From UBA4582 sp013204195 (lineage in GTDB: Bacteria; Pseudomonadota; Gammaproteobacteria; Pseudomonadales; Azotimanducaceae), in assembly GCA_963925735.1 (NCBI GenBank), contig CAWUUH010000010.1:14199-78198 (forward strand): a stretch of 64,000 nt of DNA, given 5' to 3'. The notes beneath the pieces were generated by a model. That model had not been told where the DNA came from, did not search any database, and was given only the letters and a program-made list of their open reading frames with translations. A program made the translations under genes and the position numbers. Shown one piece after another: positions 1 to 8,457 of the stretch; within the stretch, counting starts at the first letter, position 1, and each line of letters opens with the position of its first letter.

Positions 1-1669
1 AGTGACATTGCCATGCCGCATCTCGAGTCATGGCGCGCAACGCCACGTCAACGGAAATGCACTCATCCGCGGCCAATATAGTCAGCGGCTCCTTCCACAT
101 TTTCCTGGTCACGGCATTTTCAATACAACGCAACGGGCCCATTTCCGTGACAGGTTCATCTGAGTGCAGCGTCCAACGGATACCCTTATCCTCACAGGCC
201 TTGGTGCGATCGAGCAGCGTCGCCTTGATCTCGCCAAAGACCTTATCCCGCATCGCCTGTCCCCAGTAATACACATGGCCAATAAGAAAACTCGGCGACA
301 GATTCATTTTCGCAATTCGATCAATTTGTTCATCATGTAAAATCGAGCAGTGTTCAATTCGGCAGGGGGTATTGGTCATCAAACCCTTGTTCCAGGCTGA
401 CTCATAGGCGTCTAAGGTGTTGTCAATTGCCTGATCGCCATTAGCATGAATCACCACGGCCCAGCCTCGACGCAGGCGTTCTTCCACCAGGTCCGTCAAC
501 GCTTGAGCCTCAACATAGGCCACACCTTTGTGCTCAGAGTGCAGGTAAGGCTCACGCTGCAAACCGCTGAACCCTTGATTGGAACCATCCGAGACGATCT
601 TCCAACCCACGGCGCGAACCATCTCGTCGCCATCACCACATTGCAAGCCCGACTCATCGAAACGCGCTTGCAGCATATAGCTCGGTGAATACCGTAGCCT
701 GGCAGTCATTTTACCTGAGTCTGCCAGGGCCCGGTATAAATCGACCTCACTCACGCCACGAGACATGCCCGTCGCCTGATCACAGAAGGTGGTGATGCCC
801 AACGCGTTAGCCTTGGCGCAGACATCAAGGCAGGCGCTTGCCAGGTCATGATCACGTTGGGCCAGGTTATGGCGAATCACCGAATTCATGACTTTACCGC
901 CTTGCAATACACCATTGAGTTCACCATTGGCATCGCGACCATAGGCCGATGTGGCATCATCTGGCGAATTACGATGAATGCCAGCGACCTCGAAGGCCTT
1001 GCTGTTGCAGTAAGCAAAATGCAGAGAGGCGTTGTAGACATAAATCGGCTGAGTGGTGGACACACTATCCAACATATCCCGGGTCAAGGTGTCGGCGCCT
1101 TCCTGCAGCGACGGGTCAAATTGGCGCCCCATGATCCAGTCATCAGGGCCCGCGGCATCGGCCAGTTGTCTGAGCCGGCCAAGAGCGCCCTCCACCGTCG
1201 GGTATCGAAACGGTCCCACATCTTCAAACTGACCCAGCGTCGCCACAGGTAAAAAATGAAAGTGCGGTTCAATAAAGCCCGGCAGCAATAACTTGCCCTG
1301 ACAATCGATCACCTGCGCCGTGTCATCCACTTGACTCACAATAGTCGCTTTCGAACCAACTGCGACAATTTTGCCGTCTTTAATAGCCATGGCATCGGCC
1401 TCATTGCCACCGTCGTCCATGGTAAGAATTTTGGCATTGATAAACACTTGGGTATGGGTTGCGACTTCGGGCAAGTCGCGGCCTCGGGATCGCCAGTGAT
1501 CAGCATCTCGAAGCTGTAAATCCGTGACCGTCATCACCGATTGCATCGTTGCAAATACCGGCGAGCAGCAGGCGCAAGCGGCCTGTTCATGCTCATGTTG
1601 ATGGGGTTTCCCCGAGTGTTCGCAGGCCGCCTGGTTAGAGCCAAAGGATAATTGCGCGTCTTCAAACAT
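1..1669 (-). CDS. Amidohydrolase family 3 (YtcJ-like), 3' end cut by window edge
   Basis: I translated this minus-strand frame by hand; it stays open for 556 codons from ATG at 1669 to the window edge, so the C-terminus is missing. After about 70 residues it shows the amidohydrolase entry (VFINAKILTMDD), then a metal-binding HxH in GFIEPHFHF, a central SDGSNQGFSG, an IEHCS segment and a late HSDEP, as in YtcJ-type exoenzymes that hydrolyse N-acyl or ester substrates. Residues 16-36 form an unusual Cys/His-rich stretch (CEHSGKPHQHEHEQ, then CACC) ahead of the fold. The gene is divergent from the ROK kinase gene. The substrate cannot be predicted. Confidence 0.85.
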   Translation of the reverse strand, partial: MFEDAQLSFGSNQAACEHSGKPHQHEHEQAACACCSPVFATMQSVMTVTDLQLRDADHWRSRGRDLPEVATHTQVFINAKILTMDDGGNEADAMAIKDGKIVAVGSKATIVSQVDDTAQVIDCQGKLLLPGFIEPHFHFLPVATLGQFEDVGPFRYPTVEGALGRLRQLADAAGPDDWIMGRQFDPSLQEGADTLTRDMLDSVSTTQPIYVYNASLHFAYCNSKAFEVAGIHRNSPDDATSAYGRDANGELNGVLQGGKVMNSVIRHNLAQRDHDLASACLDVCAKANALGITTFCDQATGMSRGVSEVDLYRALADSGKMTARLRYSPSYMLQARFDESGLQCGDGDEMVRAVGWKIVSDGSNQGFSGLQREPYLHSEHKGVAYVEAQALTDLVEERLRRGWAVVIHANGDQAIDNTLDAYESAWNKGLMTNTPCRIEHCSILHDEQIDRIAKMNLSPSFLIGHVYYWGQAMRDKVFGEIKATLLDRTKACEDKGIRWTLHSDEPVTEMGPLRCIENAVTRKMWKEPLTILAADECISVDVALRAMTRDAAWQCH

Positions 1670-1790
1670 GGCCAATACCTGTATGGGTGATCGAACGGTT
1701 GATGTTCTTCGAGTCTACAAAGAGCCTAGACACACCTCAAGTCATTGTTGGCACTGCCGTCGGCAAGTGGGCCTGTGCTAATATTCGCTT

Positions 1791-2738
1791 ATGCATAAGC
1801 AACCCACCAAAACACCCAGACTAGGTATCGACCTCGGCGGTACCAAGATCGAAGCAATCATCATGAATGGTGATGGTCAGATCACTGCTCGAACACGGGT
1901 GCCGACGCCAAAAGGCGATTATGCAGCCACCCTGGCCAGCATTGCTGGATTGGTAGAGGGGCTACAGCATGAATTTGGTCTCGCCGCCAACCTACCTGTA
2001 GGTATCGGTACACCCGGTGCAGTCTCATTCGAGACTGGGTTATTAAAAAACTGCAACAGTACCTGCCTGAATGGCCAGCCACTGCGCGAAGATCTCGAAG
2101 CACTGATGCAACGCCCGGTCAGAATTGCCAATGATGCCGACTGCTTTGCGCTGTCTGAGGCCAGCGATGGCGCCGCTGCCGGCGCGCACTCGGTGCTGGG
2201 CGTGATTCTGGGAACTGGCGTTGGCGGCGGCCTGGTGTATGAAGGCCAGCTATTAAAGGGTATCAATGCCATCAGCGGCGAATGGGGCCACAACCCCTTA
2301 TCGTTGCTGGCTTATCAGTCCATGCCCGAAAATGACCTACCCGTTCTTGGTCACCCGCGCGGTTGCTATTGTGGCCGCAATGACTGCGTAGAGACTTGGC
2401 TCGCAGGGCCCGCTTTCGAACAAAGCTATTTGGCTCTCGCCGGCCAACCGCTAAAAGCGATCGACATCGCCGCGCTCATTGACCGGGGAGATGCTCAAGC
2501 AACCGCCCTGTTCCACCAATACTGCAACCTTTTGGCCCTGGCATTATCGACGGTCATTAATATCATCGACCCGGCGGTCATTGTCTTGGGCGGTGGTATG
2601 TCGAATATCCAGAGACTCTATGAGCTCGTGCCTCACTACCTGCCTCGGTACGTATTTTCAGATCACGTCAACACTCGCATCAAGCAGGCGGTGCACGGCG
2701 ACTCCAGCGGTGTGCGCGGGGCTGCATGGCTCTGGTAA
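1791..2738 (+). CDS. ROK family sugar kinase (fructokinase / N-acetylhexosamine kinase type)
   Basis: This 315-residue cytoplasmic kinase phosphorylates a hexose or N-acetylhexosamine with ATP. It has the phosphate-binding DLGGTK at 14-19, the catalytic Asp in NDAD at about 115, the GTGVGGG loop at 141-147 and the ROK zinc motif, with His167 (GEWGH) and Cys192, Cys194 and Cys199 (GCYCGRNDC). Length is normal for the family. The overall pattern resembles Mak/NagK, but the sugar cannot be assigned from sequence. It is divergent from the amidohydrolase and is followed closely by the S4-domain gene, with which it may be co-transcribed. Confidence 0.9.
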   Translation: MHKQPTKTPRLGIDLGGTKIEAIIMNGDGQITARTRVPTPKGDYAATLASIAGLVEGLQHEFGLAANLPVGIGTPGAVSFETGLLKNCNSTCLNGQPLREDLEALMQRPVRIANDADCFALSEASDGAAAGAHSVLGVILGTGVGGGLVYEGQLLKGINAISGEWGHNPLSLLAYQSMPENDLPVLGHPRGCYCGRNDCVETWLAGPAFEQSYLALAGQPLKAIDIAALIDRGDAQATALFHQYCNLLALALSTVINIIDPAVIVLGGGMSNIQRLYELVPHYLPRYVFSDHVNTRIKQAVHGDSSGVRGAAWLW

Positions 2739-2805
2739 GTTCGGTAGCAAAATCGTTTTCAATCCCATACTCTCTTTCGCAGTTCACACTTCTGGAGTAC
2801 ATAAC

Positions 2806-3057
2806 ATCACAACAACGCGCGTAGTAGAAATCAACCGACAGCCCATTGAGCTATTCAAGATCCTCAAATTTGAAGGCCTGGTAGGCTCTGGCGGCGAGGC
2901 TAAGGTGGTCATCCAGGATGGTCAAGTTCGGCTCAATGGTAAGGTTGAAACGCAGAAGAGTAAAAAAATACTCTCCGGCGACGTCATCGAGTTTCGAGAG
3001 GATACGTTGAATATCCTCTTGAAGGCACCGCCACCGGAAACAGACATCAGCGAATAG
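2806..3057 (+). CDS. YbcJ-type S4 domain RNA-binding protein, probable ATC start
   Basis: The reading frame encodes a compact S4 RNA-binding domain: ELFKILKFEGLVGSGGEAK, then VRLNGKVETQKSKKI and GDVIEF, like E. coli YbcJ. Such proteins bind structured RNA. No ATG, GTG or TTG lies close to the domain. The nearest in-frame GTG is at 2710 inside the kinase gene and has no ribosome binding site. A GGAG at 2794-2797 sits 8 bases before an ATC codon at 2806, and starting there gives about 83 residues beginning MTTTRVVEI, which fits the family's usual N-terminus. A base error that changed ATG to ATC would look the same. Confidence 0.7.
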   Translation: MTTTRVVEINRQPIELFKILKFEGLVGSGGEAKVVIQDGQVRLNGKVETQKSKKILSGDVIEFREDTLNILLKAPPPETDISE

Positions 3058-3106
3058 TTTTACCTGGCGCGTCACCCATAAAATCATTGAACGAGCAGAT
3101 CTCTCT

Positions 3107-4189
3107 ATGAAAGCAGCCGTCTGTCATGCCTTTGGCCAGCCACTGATTATCGAAGACATCAACTTGGCAAATCCTGGCGCCAACGAAGTAGAAGTGGAGG
3201 TGAAAGCCTGCGCGATTTGCCATTCCGATATTACTTTTGCCGAGGGCCATTGGGGGGGTGAACTCCCGGCGGTGTTCGGACATGAAGCCGCAGGGATCGT
3301 CTCTCGGGTTGGCCAGGGCGTGACTCAGGTGAAACCAGGCGATCATGTCGTGGTTACGCTCATTCGGTATTGTGGTGACTGTCACTATTGCCAACAGGGC
3401 AGTCAGGTCATGTGCGAGACTCGCTTTGCGCTGGACGAGCAAGGTCCCATCAGTTCGATACGCGGAACACCCATCCAACAGTCCATGCGCACCGGCGCTT
3501 TTGCCGAACGGATTGTGGTGCATCATAGCCAGATGGTTAAAGTGCCAAAGTCGCTGCCCTTTGCCAGTGCTTCCTTACTGGCCTGCGGCGTGATCACGGG
3601 CTTTGGCGCAGTGGTTAACTCCGCCGGCGTCAGACCGGGGCAGTCTGTGGCCATAGTCGGCTGCGGTGGTGTAGGCTTAAACGCGATTCAGGGCGCAGTC
3701 CATGCAGGCGCAGCAACGATTATTGCCATTGATCTGACCGAGAGTAAACTCAGTGACGCGCGCGCTTTCGGGGCATCACATGGCATCAACTCGACGACTG
3801 AGGATGCGGCAGTAAAGGTCAACGAACTCACCGCAGGACGGGGGGTTGACTTTGTTTTTGTGACTGTCGGCGCACGACCGGTGTTCAACCAGGCATTTAA
3901 CTACATCTCAAAAAATGGCACCGTGGTTGTGGTAGGCATGCCTCCCACCGGCGTCATGGCAGAGTATGACCCGGGTACTTTGGCGGCCTGGAACCAGCGA
4001 ATCATTGGCTCAAAAATGGGTGAGGCGATCATCTCGCGTGACATTCCGAAATTCGCCGAAGCTTACCAACGGGGCGAGTTATTACTGGATGAGCTGATAT
4101 CTAATACCTATCCATTGGCTGAGATCAACAAGGCTATTGCCGAGGTCAAGTCTGGTACTGTGAAGCGTAACGTCATTGTCTTTGACTGA
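3107..4189 (+). CDS. Zinc-dependent alcohol dehydrogenase (MDR superfamily)
   Basis: This 360-residue medium-chain dehydrogenase should oxidise an alcohol with NAD(P). Catalytic zinc ligands are visible as Cys38 in AICHSD and His59-Glu60 in FGHEAAG. The structural zinc site is complete, with Cys89, Cys92, Cys95 and Cys103. The Rossmann fingerprint is GCGGVGLNA. The start ATG follows the S4 gene by 49 bases, and the next gene, an enolase-superfamily enzyme, begins 32 bases after the stop, so the two are likely co-transcribed. That pairing suggests oxidation and dehydration or epimerisation of a sugar acid or polyol, which is inference. The alcohol is unknown. Confidence 0.9.
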   Translation: MKAAVCHAFGQPLIIEDINLANPGANEVEVEVKACAICHSDITFAEGHWGGELPAVFGHEAAGIVSRVGQGVTQVKPGDHVVVTLIRYCGDCHYCQQGSQVMCETRFALDEQGPISSIRGTPIQQSMRTGAFAERIVVHHSQMVKVPKSLPFASASLLACGVITGFGAVVNSAGVRPGQSVAIVGCGGVGLNAIQGAVHAGAATIIAIDLTESKLSDARAFGASHGINSTTEDAAVKVNELTAGRGVDFVFVTVGARPVFNQAFNYISKNGTVVVVGMPPTGVMAEYDPGTLAAWNQRIIGSKMGEAIISRDIPKFAEAYQRGELLLDELISNTYPLAEINKAIAEVKSGTVKRNVIVFD

Positions 4190-4221
4190 ACCTCTCAATC
4201 AAGAAGGCATCGGAGATTGTT

Positions 4222-5439
4222 ATGATTATTCAAGATATTAAGACCTGGGTGGTGGGCAATCCACCGCCACAAACGGGGGGGCGTTATTTCATTTTCGTCA
4301 AACTGGTCACTGATGGCGGTGTCGTTGGCTACGGTGAAGCCTACAGCGCTACTTTCGATCCGCACCTCACAGCCAAGCTTATAGAAGACGTTGCCGCTCG
4401 CTACTTGATTGGCCGTGATCCTCACGACATCGAAACGTTTTTCCGCAACTGCTACTCATCCGGATTCTCTCAGCGACCTGACATCTCCATGATGGGCTGC
4501 GTATCGGCACTGGAAATTGCCTGCTGGGACATTATCGGCAAGGAAGCGGGTCAACCCGTCTATAAACTCCTCGGTGGCAGGGTGCATGAAACACTGCGCA
4601 CTTATACTTATCTTTATCCCCAGTCAGGTAGCGTTTACCCCGATGAAGCAGACGCTATTGCTAGTCGGAATGTTTATAACGATCCGGAGATGGCGGCAGC
4701 GGCGGCCGTCGCTTGTGTCGAGCAGGGTTTCGATGCAATCAAGTTTGATCCAGCAGGACCCTATACTATTTTTGACGGCCACATGCCCCGTCTTGCCGAC
4801 ATTGAGCGCGTGACAGCCATCTGCAGTGCTGTTCGAGATGCAGTGGGCCATCGAGCAGATATCTTGTTTGGCACCCACGGACAATTTACTGCCGCAGGTG
4901 CGCGACGCATGGCACGCGCCATAGAGGCCTTTGACCCCTTATGGTTTGAAGAACCCGTGCCCCCCGACATGCCGGAGGTAATGGCCGAAGTTGCCCGTTT
5001 CACTTCGATTCCCATCGCTACCGGCGAGCGCCTGACGACCCGCTCAGAGTTTGCACGGGTTATCGCGCTTCGCGCCGCCGCTATTTTGCAACCCAACACA
5101 GGACGTTCTGGCGGCATACTGGAAACCAAAAAAATCGCCTCTCACGCCGAAACCTATCAAATTCAAATCGCGCCCCATTGTTACTGCGGTCCAATTGTCG
5201 GCGCAGCCAACATACAGGTCGCAGCAACATTACCTAATTTTTTGATTCTGGAATCCATCAAAACCTGGGATGGTTTTCATGCTGAACTGCTTACGCGCAA
5301 GATTGGTTGGCAAGACGGTCACGTCATCATCTCCACGGAACCGGGTTTAGGTGTCGAACTGAATGAAGCCGTCTGCGACGCCAACCCCTGGCAAGGTAGC
5401 CAACTCCATTTGGAAGCGACAAATACAGTCCTGATATAG
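4222..5439 (+). CDS. Enolase superfamily protein (mandelate racemase/muconate lactonizing type)
   Basis: The 405-residue protein has the capping domain plus TIM barrel of acid-sugar dehydratases and racemases. Visible landmarks are KFD at 174-176, WFEEPVPP with a metal-ligand Glu at 243/244, ATGER with Glu269, and a general base His319 in IAPHCYCGP. Two usual residues differ: the third-strand position that normally carries the first metal Asp reads FGTHGQF (Gly217, His219), and the Asp of the Asp-His dyad is Asn292 in LQPNTGRSGG. The chemistry is therefore uncertain. It follows an alcohol dehydrogenase gene in a likely operon. A sugar-acid dehydratase is the default guess. Confidence 0.8.
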   Translation: MIIQDIKTWVVGNPPPQTGGRYFIFVKLVTDGGVVGYGEAYSATFDPHLTAKLIEDVAARYLIGRDPHDIETFFRNCYSSGFSQRPDISMMGCVSALEIACWDIIGKEAGQPVYKLLGGRVHETLRTYTYLYPQSGSVYPDEADAIASRNVYNDPEMAAAAAVACVEQGFDAIKFDPAGPYTIFDGHMPRLADIERVTAICSAVRDAVGHRADILFGTHGQFTAAGARRMARAIEAFDPLWFEEPVPPDMPEVMAEVARFTSIPIATGERLTTRSEFARVIALRAAAILQPNTGRSGGILETKKIASHAETYQIQIAPHCYCGPIVGAANIQVAATLPNFLILESIKTWDGFHAELLTRKIGWQDGHVIISTEPGLGVELNEAVCDANPWQGSQLHLEATNTVLI

Positions 5440-5628
5440 CCTTGCAGGGGCACTGCCTATGACCAGAACCGACCTAATGCGGCGAGTAATTGGCTAAAGT
5501 TCACTCATTCAAAAAAGCATCGCCACCGAGCCACATGGCAACTCGAAATGACGCGTAAACCATGGCTCTTAGATTGGCATTTATGTGTATTATGATGCCT
5601 GAGTAAAATCGAGTGAGATTTGTACCCG

Positions 5629-7047
5629 ATGACCGATAACCACGCTGACGATCCACAACCTGTGACGACTACGACCAGCGTGGCGACTAAACCCCTGCCC
5701 GCACCGACACCAAGAGGTGGATTTACCCGTGGCCCCGTCGGCAAACATTTGGTGCGCCTAGGCTCATTTATGGCCATGGGCACCGTCACGATGAACATTG
5801 CCCAACTCGCCGAAGCCATCTACTTGGGCATGGTTGGCACTGAGGCGCTGGCCGCCATGGGTTTCGCCTTTCCGATCACGATTACGCTGTTTGCCTTTGC
5901 CGGCGGCATTAGCTCAGGAGCCTCATCGGTGATCGCTCGAGCCATGGGCTCTGGCGACAACGAGCGCGTCAAACTATTGGTCACTCACGCGCAGATTATG
6001 GCCCTAATCGTCGGTGGCATACTGGGCATGCTGGCGGCGATTTTTGCAGACTCTATTGTCAGCAGTCTCGGTGCGGAAGGTCTTGTGCTCGAAATGACAA
6101 CAGCCTACTTGCGAGTTTATATGCTCGGCGTACCCTTCTTCGTGTTGTCGATGGTCGGTTCCACCCTGTTAAGGGCTACCGGCAGCGCCGCGAGTCCCGG
6201 CATTATCATGACCACCGGCTCAGTCATCCAGATACTCCTAGGCCCGGTACTGATCTTTGGCTGGTTTGGTATGCCGGAAATGGGTATCGCCGGCGCCGCT
6301 TGGGCCTATGTCATCTCGCGGTTCTGGAGCATCGCCTTGTACAGCCTCTTATTGTACCGATCCCGCATGATGCAACTGTCGCTCACGGGCATATTCAAGT
6401 CGTGGGCGGCGATCCTCCATGTAGGCGGCCCAGCAGTCATGAGCGGCCTGGTAATGCCCGCGTCTATGTTGATTATCACCCGCTTGCTCGCCGGTCATGG
6501 ACACGAAGTCGTGGCGGGTTACAACGTCGCAACCCGGGTGGAAACCATGGCCCATATGATTCTCTGGTCGGCTTCATCCTCGGTAGAACCCTTTATCGGC
6601 CAGAACTGGGGGGCCGGTCACATTGACCGAGTGAAACGCGCCCTGTTCCTAACCAATTGGTTCAGCCTCGGCTGGGGCCTATTCACCTTCGTGACGATGA
6701 TGTTAATCGGCGATCTGGTCGTGACCCTCATAGACGACAACCAGGTTGTCCATGAGGTCGCCACGGCGTTTTTCCTAATTATTCCTTTGAGCATTGGTTT
6801 TATGGGTATCATGCAGATTGCCAGCTCAAGTTTTAATGCTCGAGGGCTGCCAATGCCCGCCCTGGTTATCTCAATCGTTAGAACCGTGATTGTTTACATC
6901 CCTCTGGCCATCATCGCCAATACTTATTGGGGCTATGTGGGCATCTTCATGGCAACCGCAATCACTAATGTCTTGGTGGGCACCGGCGCCTGGTACTGGA
7001 ATCAGCAATCTGTATTGAAAGCCTCCAATGCAAACGCACCCGGCTAG
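5629..7047 (+). CDS. MATE family multidrug/cation efflux transporter
   Basis: This hydrophobic protein of about 472 residues contains two related six-helix halves typical of MATE exporters, which extrude organic cations or drugs in exchange for Na+ or H+. Conserved-looking stretches include a first helix region beginning RLGSFMAMGTVTMNIAQLAE, a middle ATGSAASPG loop after the first half, and FIGQNWGAG in the second. I chose ATG 5629 (MTDNHADD), with a purine-rich GAGTGAGA upstream; a TTG at 5620 would add three residues. The N-terminal 35 residues are polar and Pro/Thr-rich, hence cytosolic. It is a single-gene unit with about 190 bases free on its 5' side. Confidence 0.9.
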   Translation: MTDNHADDPQPVTTTTSVATKPLPAPTPRGGFTRGPVGKHLVRLGSFMAMGTVTMNIAQLAEAIYLGMVGTEALAAMGFAFPITITLFAFAGGISSGASSVIARAMGSGDNERVKLLVTHAQIMALIVGGILGMLAAIFADSIVSSLGAEGLVLEMTTAYLRVYMLGVPFFVLSMVGSTLLRATGSAASPGIIMTTGSVIQILLGPVLIFGWFGMPEMGIAGAAWAYVISRFWSIALYSLLLYRSRMMQLSLTGIFKSWAAILHVGGPAVMSGLVMPASMLIITRLLAGHGHEVVAGYNVATRVETMAHMILWSASSSVEPFIGQNWGAGHIDRVKRALFLTNWFSLGWGLFTFVTMMLIGDLVVTLIDDNQVVHEVATAFFLIIPLSIGFMGIMQIASSSFNARGLPMPALVISIVRTVIVYIPLAIIANTYWGYVGIFMATAITNVLVGTGAWYWNQQSVLKASNANAPG

Positions 7048-7208
7048 AAACCTAGAACTGTGTCGTGGATGGCGTTAACGATTTTTTTATCCGCTTTCGG
7101 CTTAATGCCTAAGTAATTTATTTACACCAAAATTTAATGATGTCGTGCTTACATCCAAGCAATATCTATTAAGCTTATTCGCATGACGTTATTTACTGGA
7201 GTCTACCC

Positions 7209-7820
7209 ATGCCGCAACCGATACAGACGACCACCGAGAACCACTGTGTCGCATTTTTGGGCAACCGCAACATCGCTCACGGCGCGCTGCGCGACGTCGC
7301 ACTGGCAGCCAAGCACGCATTTGACAGCAACCCTACAGAGCCGCTGCTGATACTCGATTGTCAAACCAGTCGGTTCGTCGATTTGGACTTGATCGGCAGT
7401 GTCGCGGCAGTGGCTGAGCGCTATCCTGCGCCACTATCCCCGGAAGCCTCGAGCCGCAGGTCTGACAGACCAAGACTGGGAGTGGCGGGCAAGGAGGTGA
7501 CCTTGTTACCGCGACATTGGGAATGGCTTGGAGCGCAACCGGGCGGCGCGTCAGTCGCCTTGCGCAAACTCGTCGAACAAGCCCGCAAGGTCAATGTAGA
7601 GACCGATCAGGCACGCCGCGCGCGAGACTCAACCCACCGCTTTATGACAACCATGGCTGGCGACCTAGCGGGCTTCGAGGAGGCTACTCGCGCCCTATTT
7701 TCTCATGATCAACGTCGATTCAAACTCGAAATAGCGTTGTGGCCGACAGACATTAGGCTGCATCTTGAGCAAATTTCAACGGCCGGGTTTGATTCAATCA
7801 ACAGCGACCAAATCCTTTGA
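7209..7820 (+). CDS. DUF2239 family protein
   Basis: The 203-residue soluble protein matches what I recall of DUF2239: an N-terminal alpha/beta part, then RPRLGVAGKEVTLLPRHWEWL and QPGGASVALRKLVEQAR near residues 90-125, then a helical C-terminal part rich in Arg. The function is unknown. The central motif looks like a short basic helix pair, and family members have been thought of as possible DNA-binding or regulatory proteins, which I cannot show. A GGAG sits 8 bases before ATG 7209. The gene is preceded by about 160 AT-rich non-coding bases and is convergent with the small gene at 7951. Confidence 0.75.
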   Translation: MPQPIQTTTENHCVAFLGNRNIAHGALRDVALAAKHAFDSNPTEPLLILDCQTSRFVDLDLIGSVAAVAERYPAPLSPEASSRRSDRPRLGVAGKEVTLLPRHWEWLGAQPGGASVALRKLVEQARKVNVETDQARRARDSTHRFMTTMAGDLAGFEEATRALFSHDQRRFKLEIALWPTDIRLHLEQISTAGFDSINSDQIL

Positions 7821-7950
7821 GTCGCGCTAGTCGGAGCAGCAGATCCAGCTTGACCAGACTATCGCGGCTTTAACCTTGACTGCACAACAGGGCATGCCTG
7901 CTGCAGCGCCATGTTTGATTTCTCTGAACAGAACAGCGCTAAGCCCGAGA

Positions 7951-8217
7951 TTATAAACCCAGGTTGCGCTTAAGGACTTCAGCTGAAGTAATGATACGCG
8001 TCGTACGATATAGCTCAGGATGCTTTTCACTATCAGAATAGTCGGTGGGGTCGCCACTGGTGGCGCTGACAACCCAAGACGCCTCAGGCCGATGCTCGCC
8101 GAGCAACTGACTCACTGACCGTGCGTTGATGCCCAATACCTTAGCCACTGCGCCATAGGTGCAACGGGTGGTTACCCTATTGAGGTAAACCAAAATTTTA
8201 TCAACTTTCGCCTGCAT
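7951..8217 (-). CDS. Small helix-turn-helix-like conserved protein
   Basis: This 88-residue basic protein begins KVDKILVYLNRVTTRCTYG and continues AVAKVLGINARSVSQLLG, which reads as a helix-turn-helix. The RPEASWVV and HPELYRTTRII segments that follow resemble small uncharacterised proteins found in many gammaproteobacteria and recall the DNA-binding half of alkyltransferase-like proteins. There is no catalytic Cys in a PCHR motif, so it is not a methyltransferase. The function is not known. It is monocistronic, transcribed towards the DUF2239 gene, with 240 free bases upstream. Confidence 0.65.
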   Translation of the reverse strand: MQAKVDKILVYLNRVTTRCTYGAVAKVLGINARSVSQLLGEHRPEASWVVSATSGDPTDYSDSEKHPELYRTTRIITSAEVLKRNLGL

Positions 8218-8414
8218 GCTTATCTACTCACTAAATAATGTATGAATTGTAAATTCGGTTTTAAGTTCTACCTGAAGAAACCCTACCGGATCTCTCTAGT
8301 TGCTGACCCGATCGGCATCAACACGTTGCCTGGCCACACAGCAAGTGGACATCGCGTCTCTCATCGGAACTAACTGGAACACTCGGAACGATTCGATCCT
8401 GGGCATTAAAGCAA

Positions 8415-8445
8415 TGACGGGTCTGTGGATGAAATCGACCCGTCA
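8415..8445 (-). terminator. Rho-independent terminator of the RIO kinase gene
   Basis: A perfect 9-base inverted repeat (TGACGGGTC at 8415-8423 and GACCCGTCA at 8437-8445) encloses a 13-base loop. It lies 12 bases past the RIO kinase stop codon, and on the minus strand it is followed by a T-rich stretch (TTGCTTTAAT). The T run is imperfect. Confidence 0.6.
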
Positions 8446-8457
8446 ATTAGATTGTCA

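Noticed and set aside
848..1252. 134-codon plus-strand ORF
   Set aside because: It is antisense to the amidohydrolase, which is the real gene by motif content.
2479..2805. N-terminal extension of the S4-domain protein inside the kinase gene
   Set aside because: It overlaps the end of the ROK gene in another frame and has no family similarity. The S4 domain begins at about 2830.
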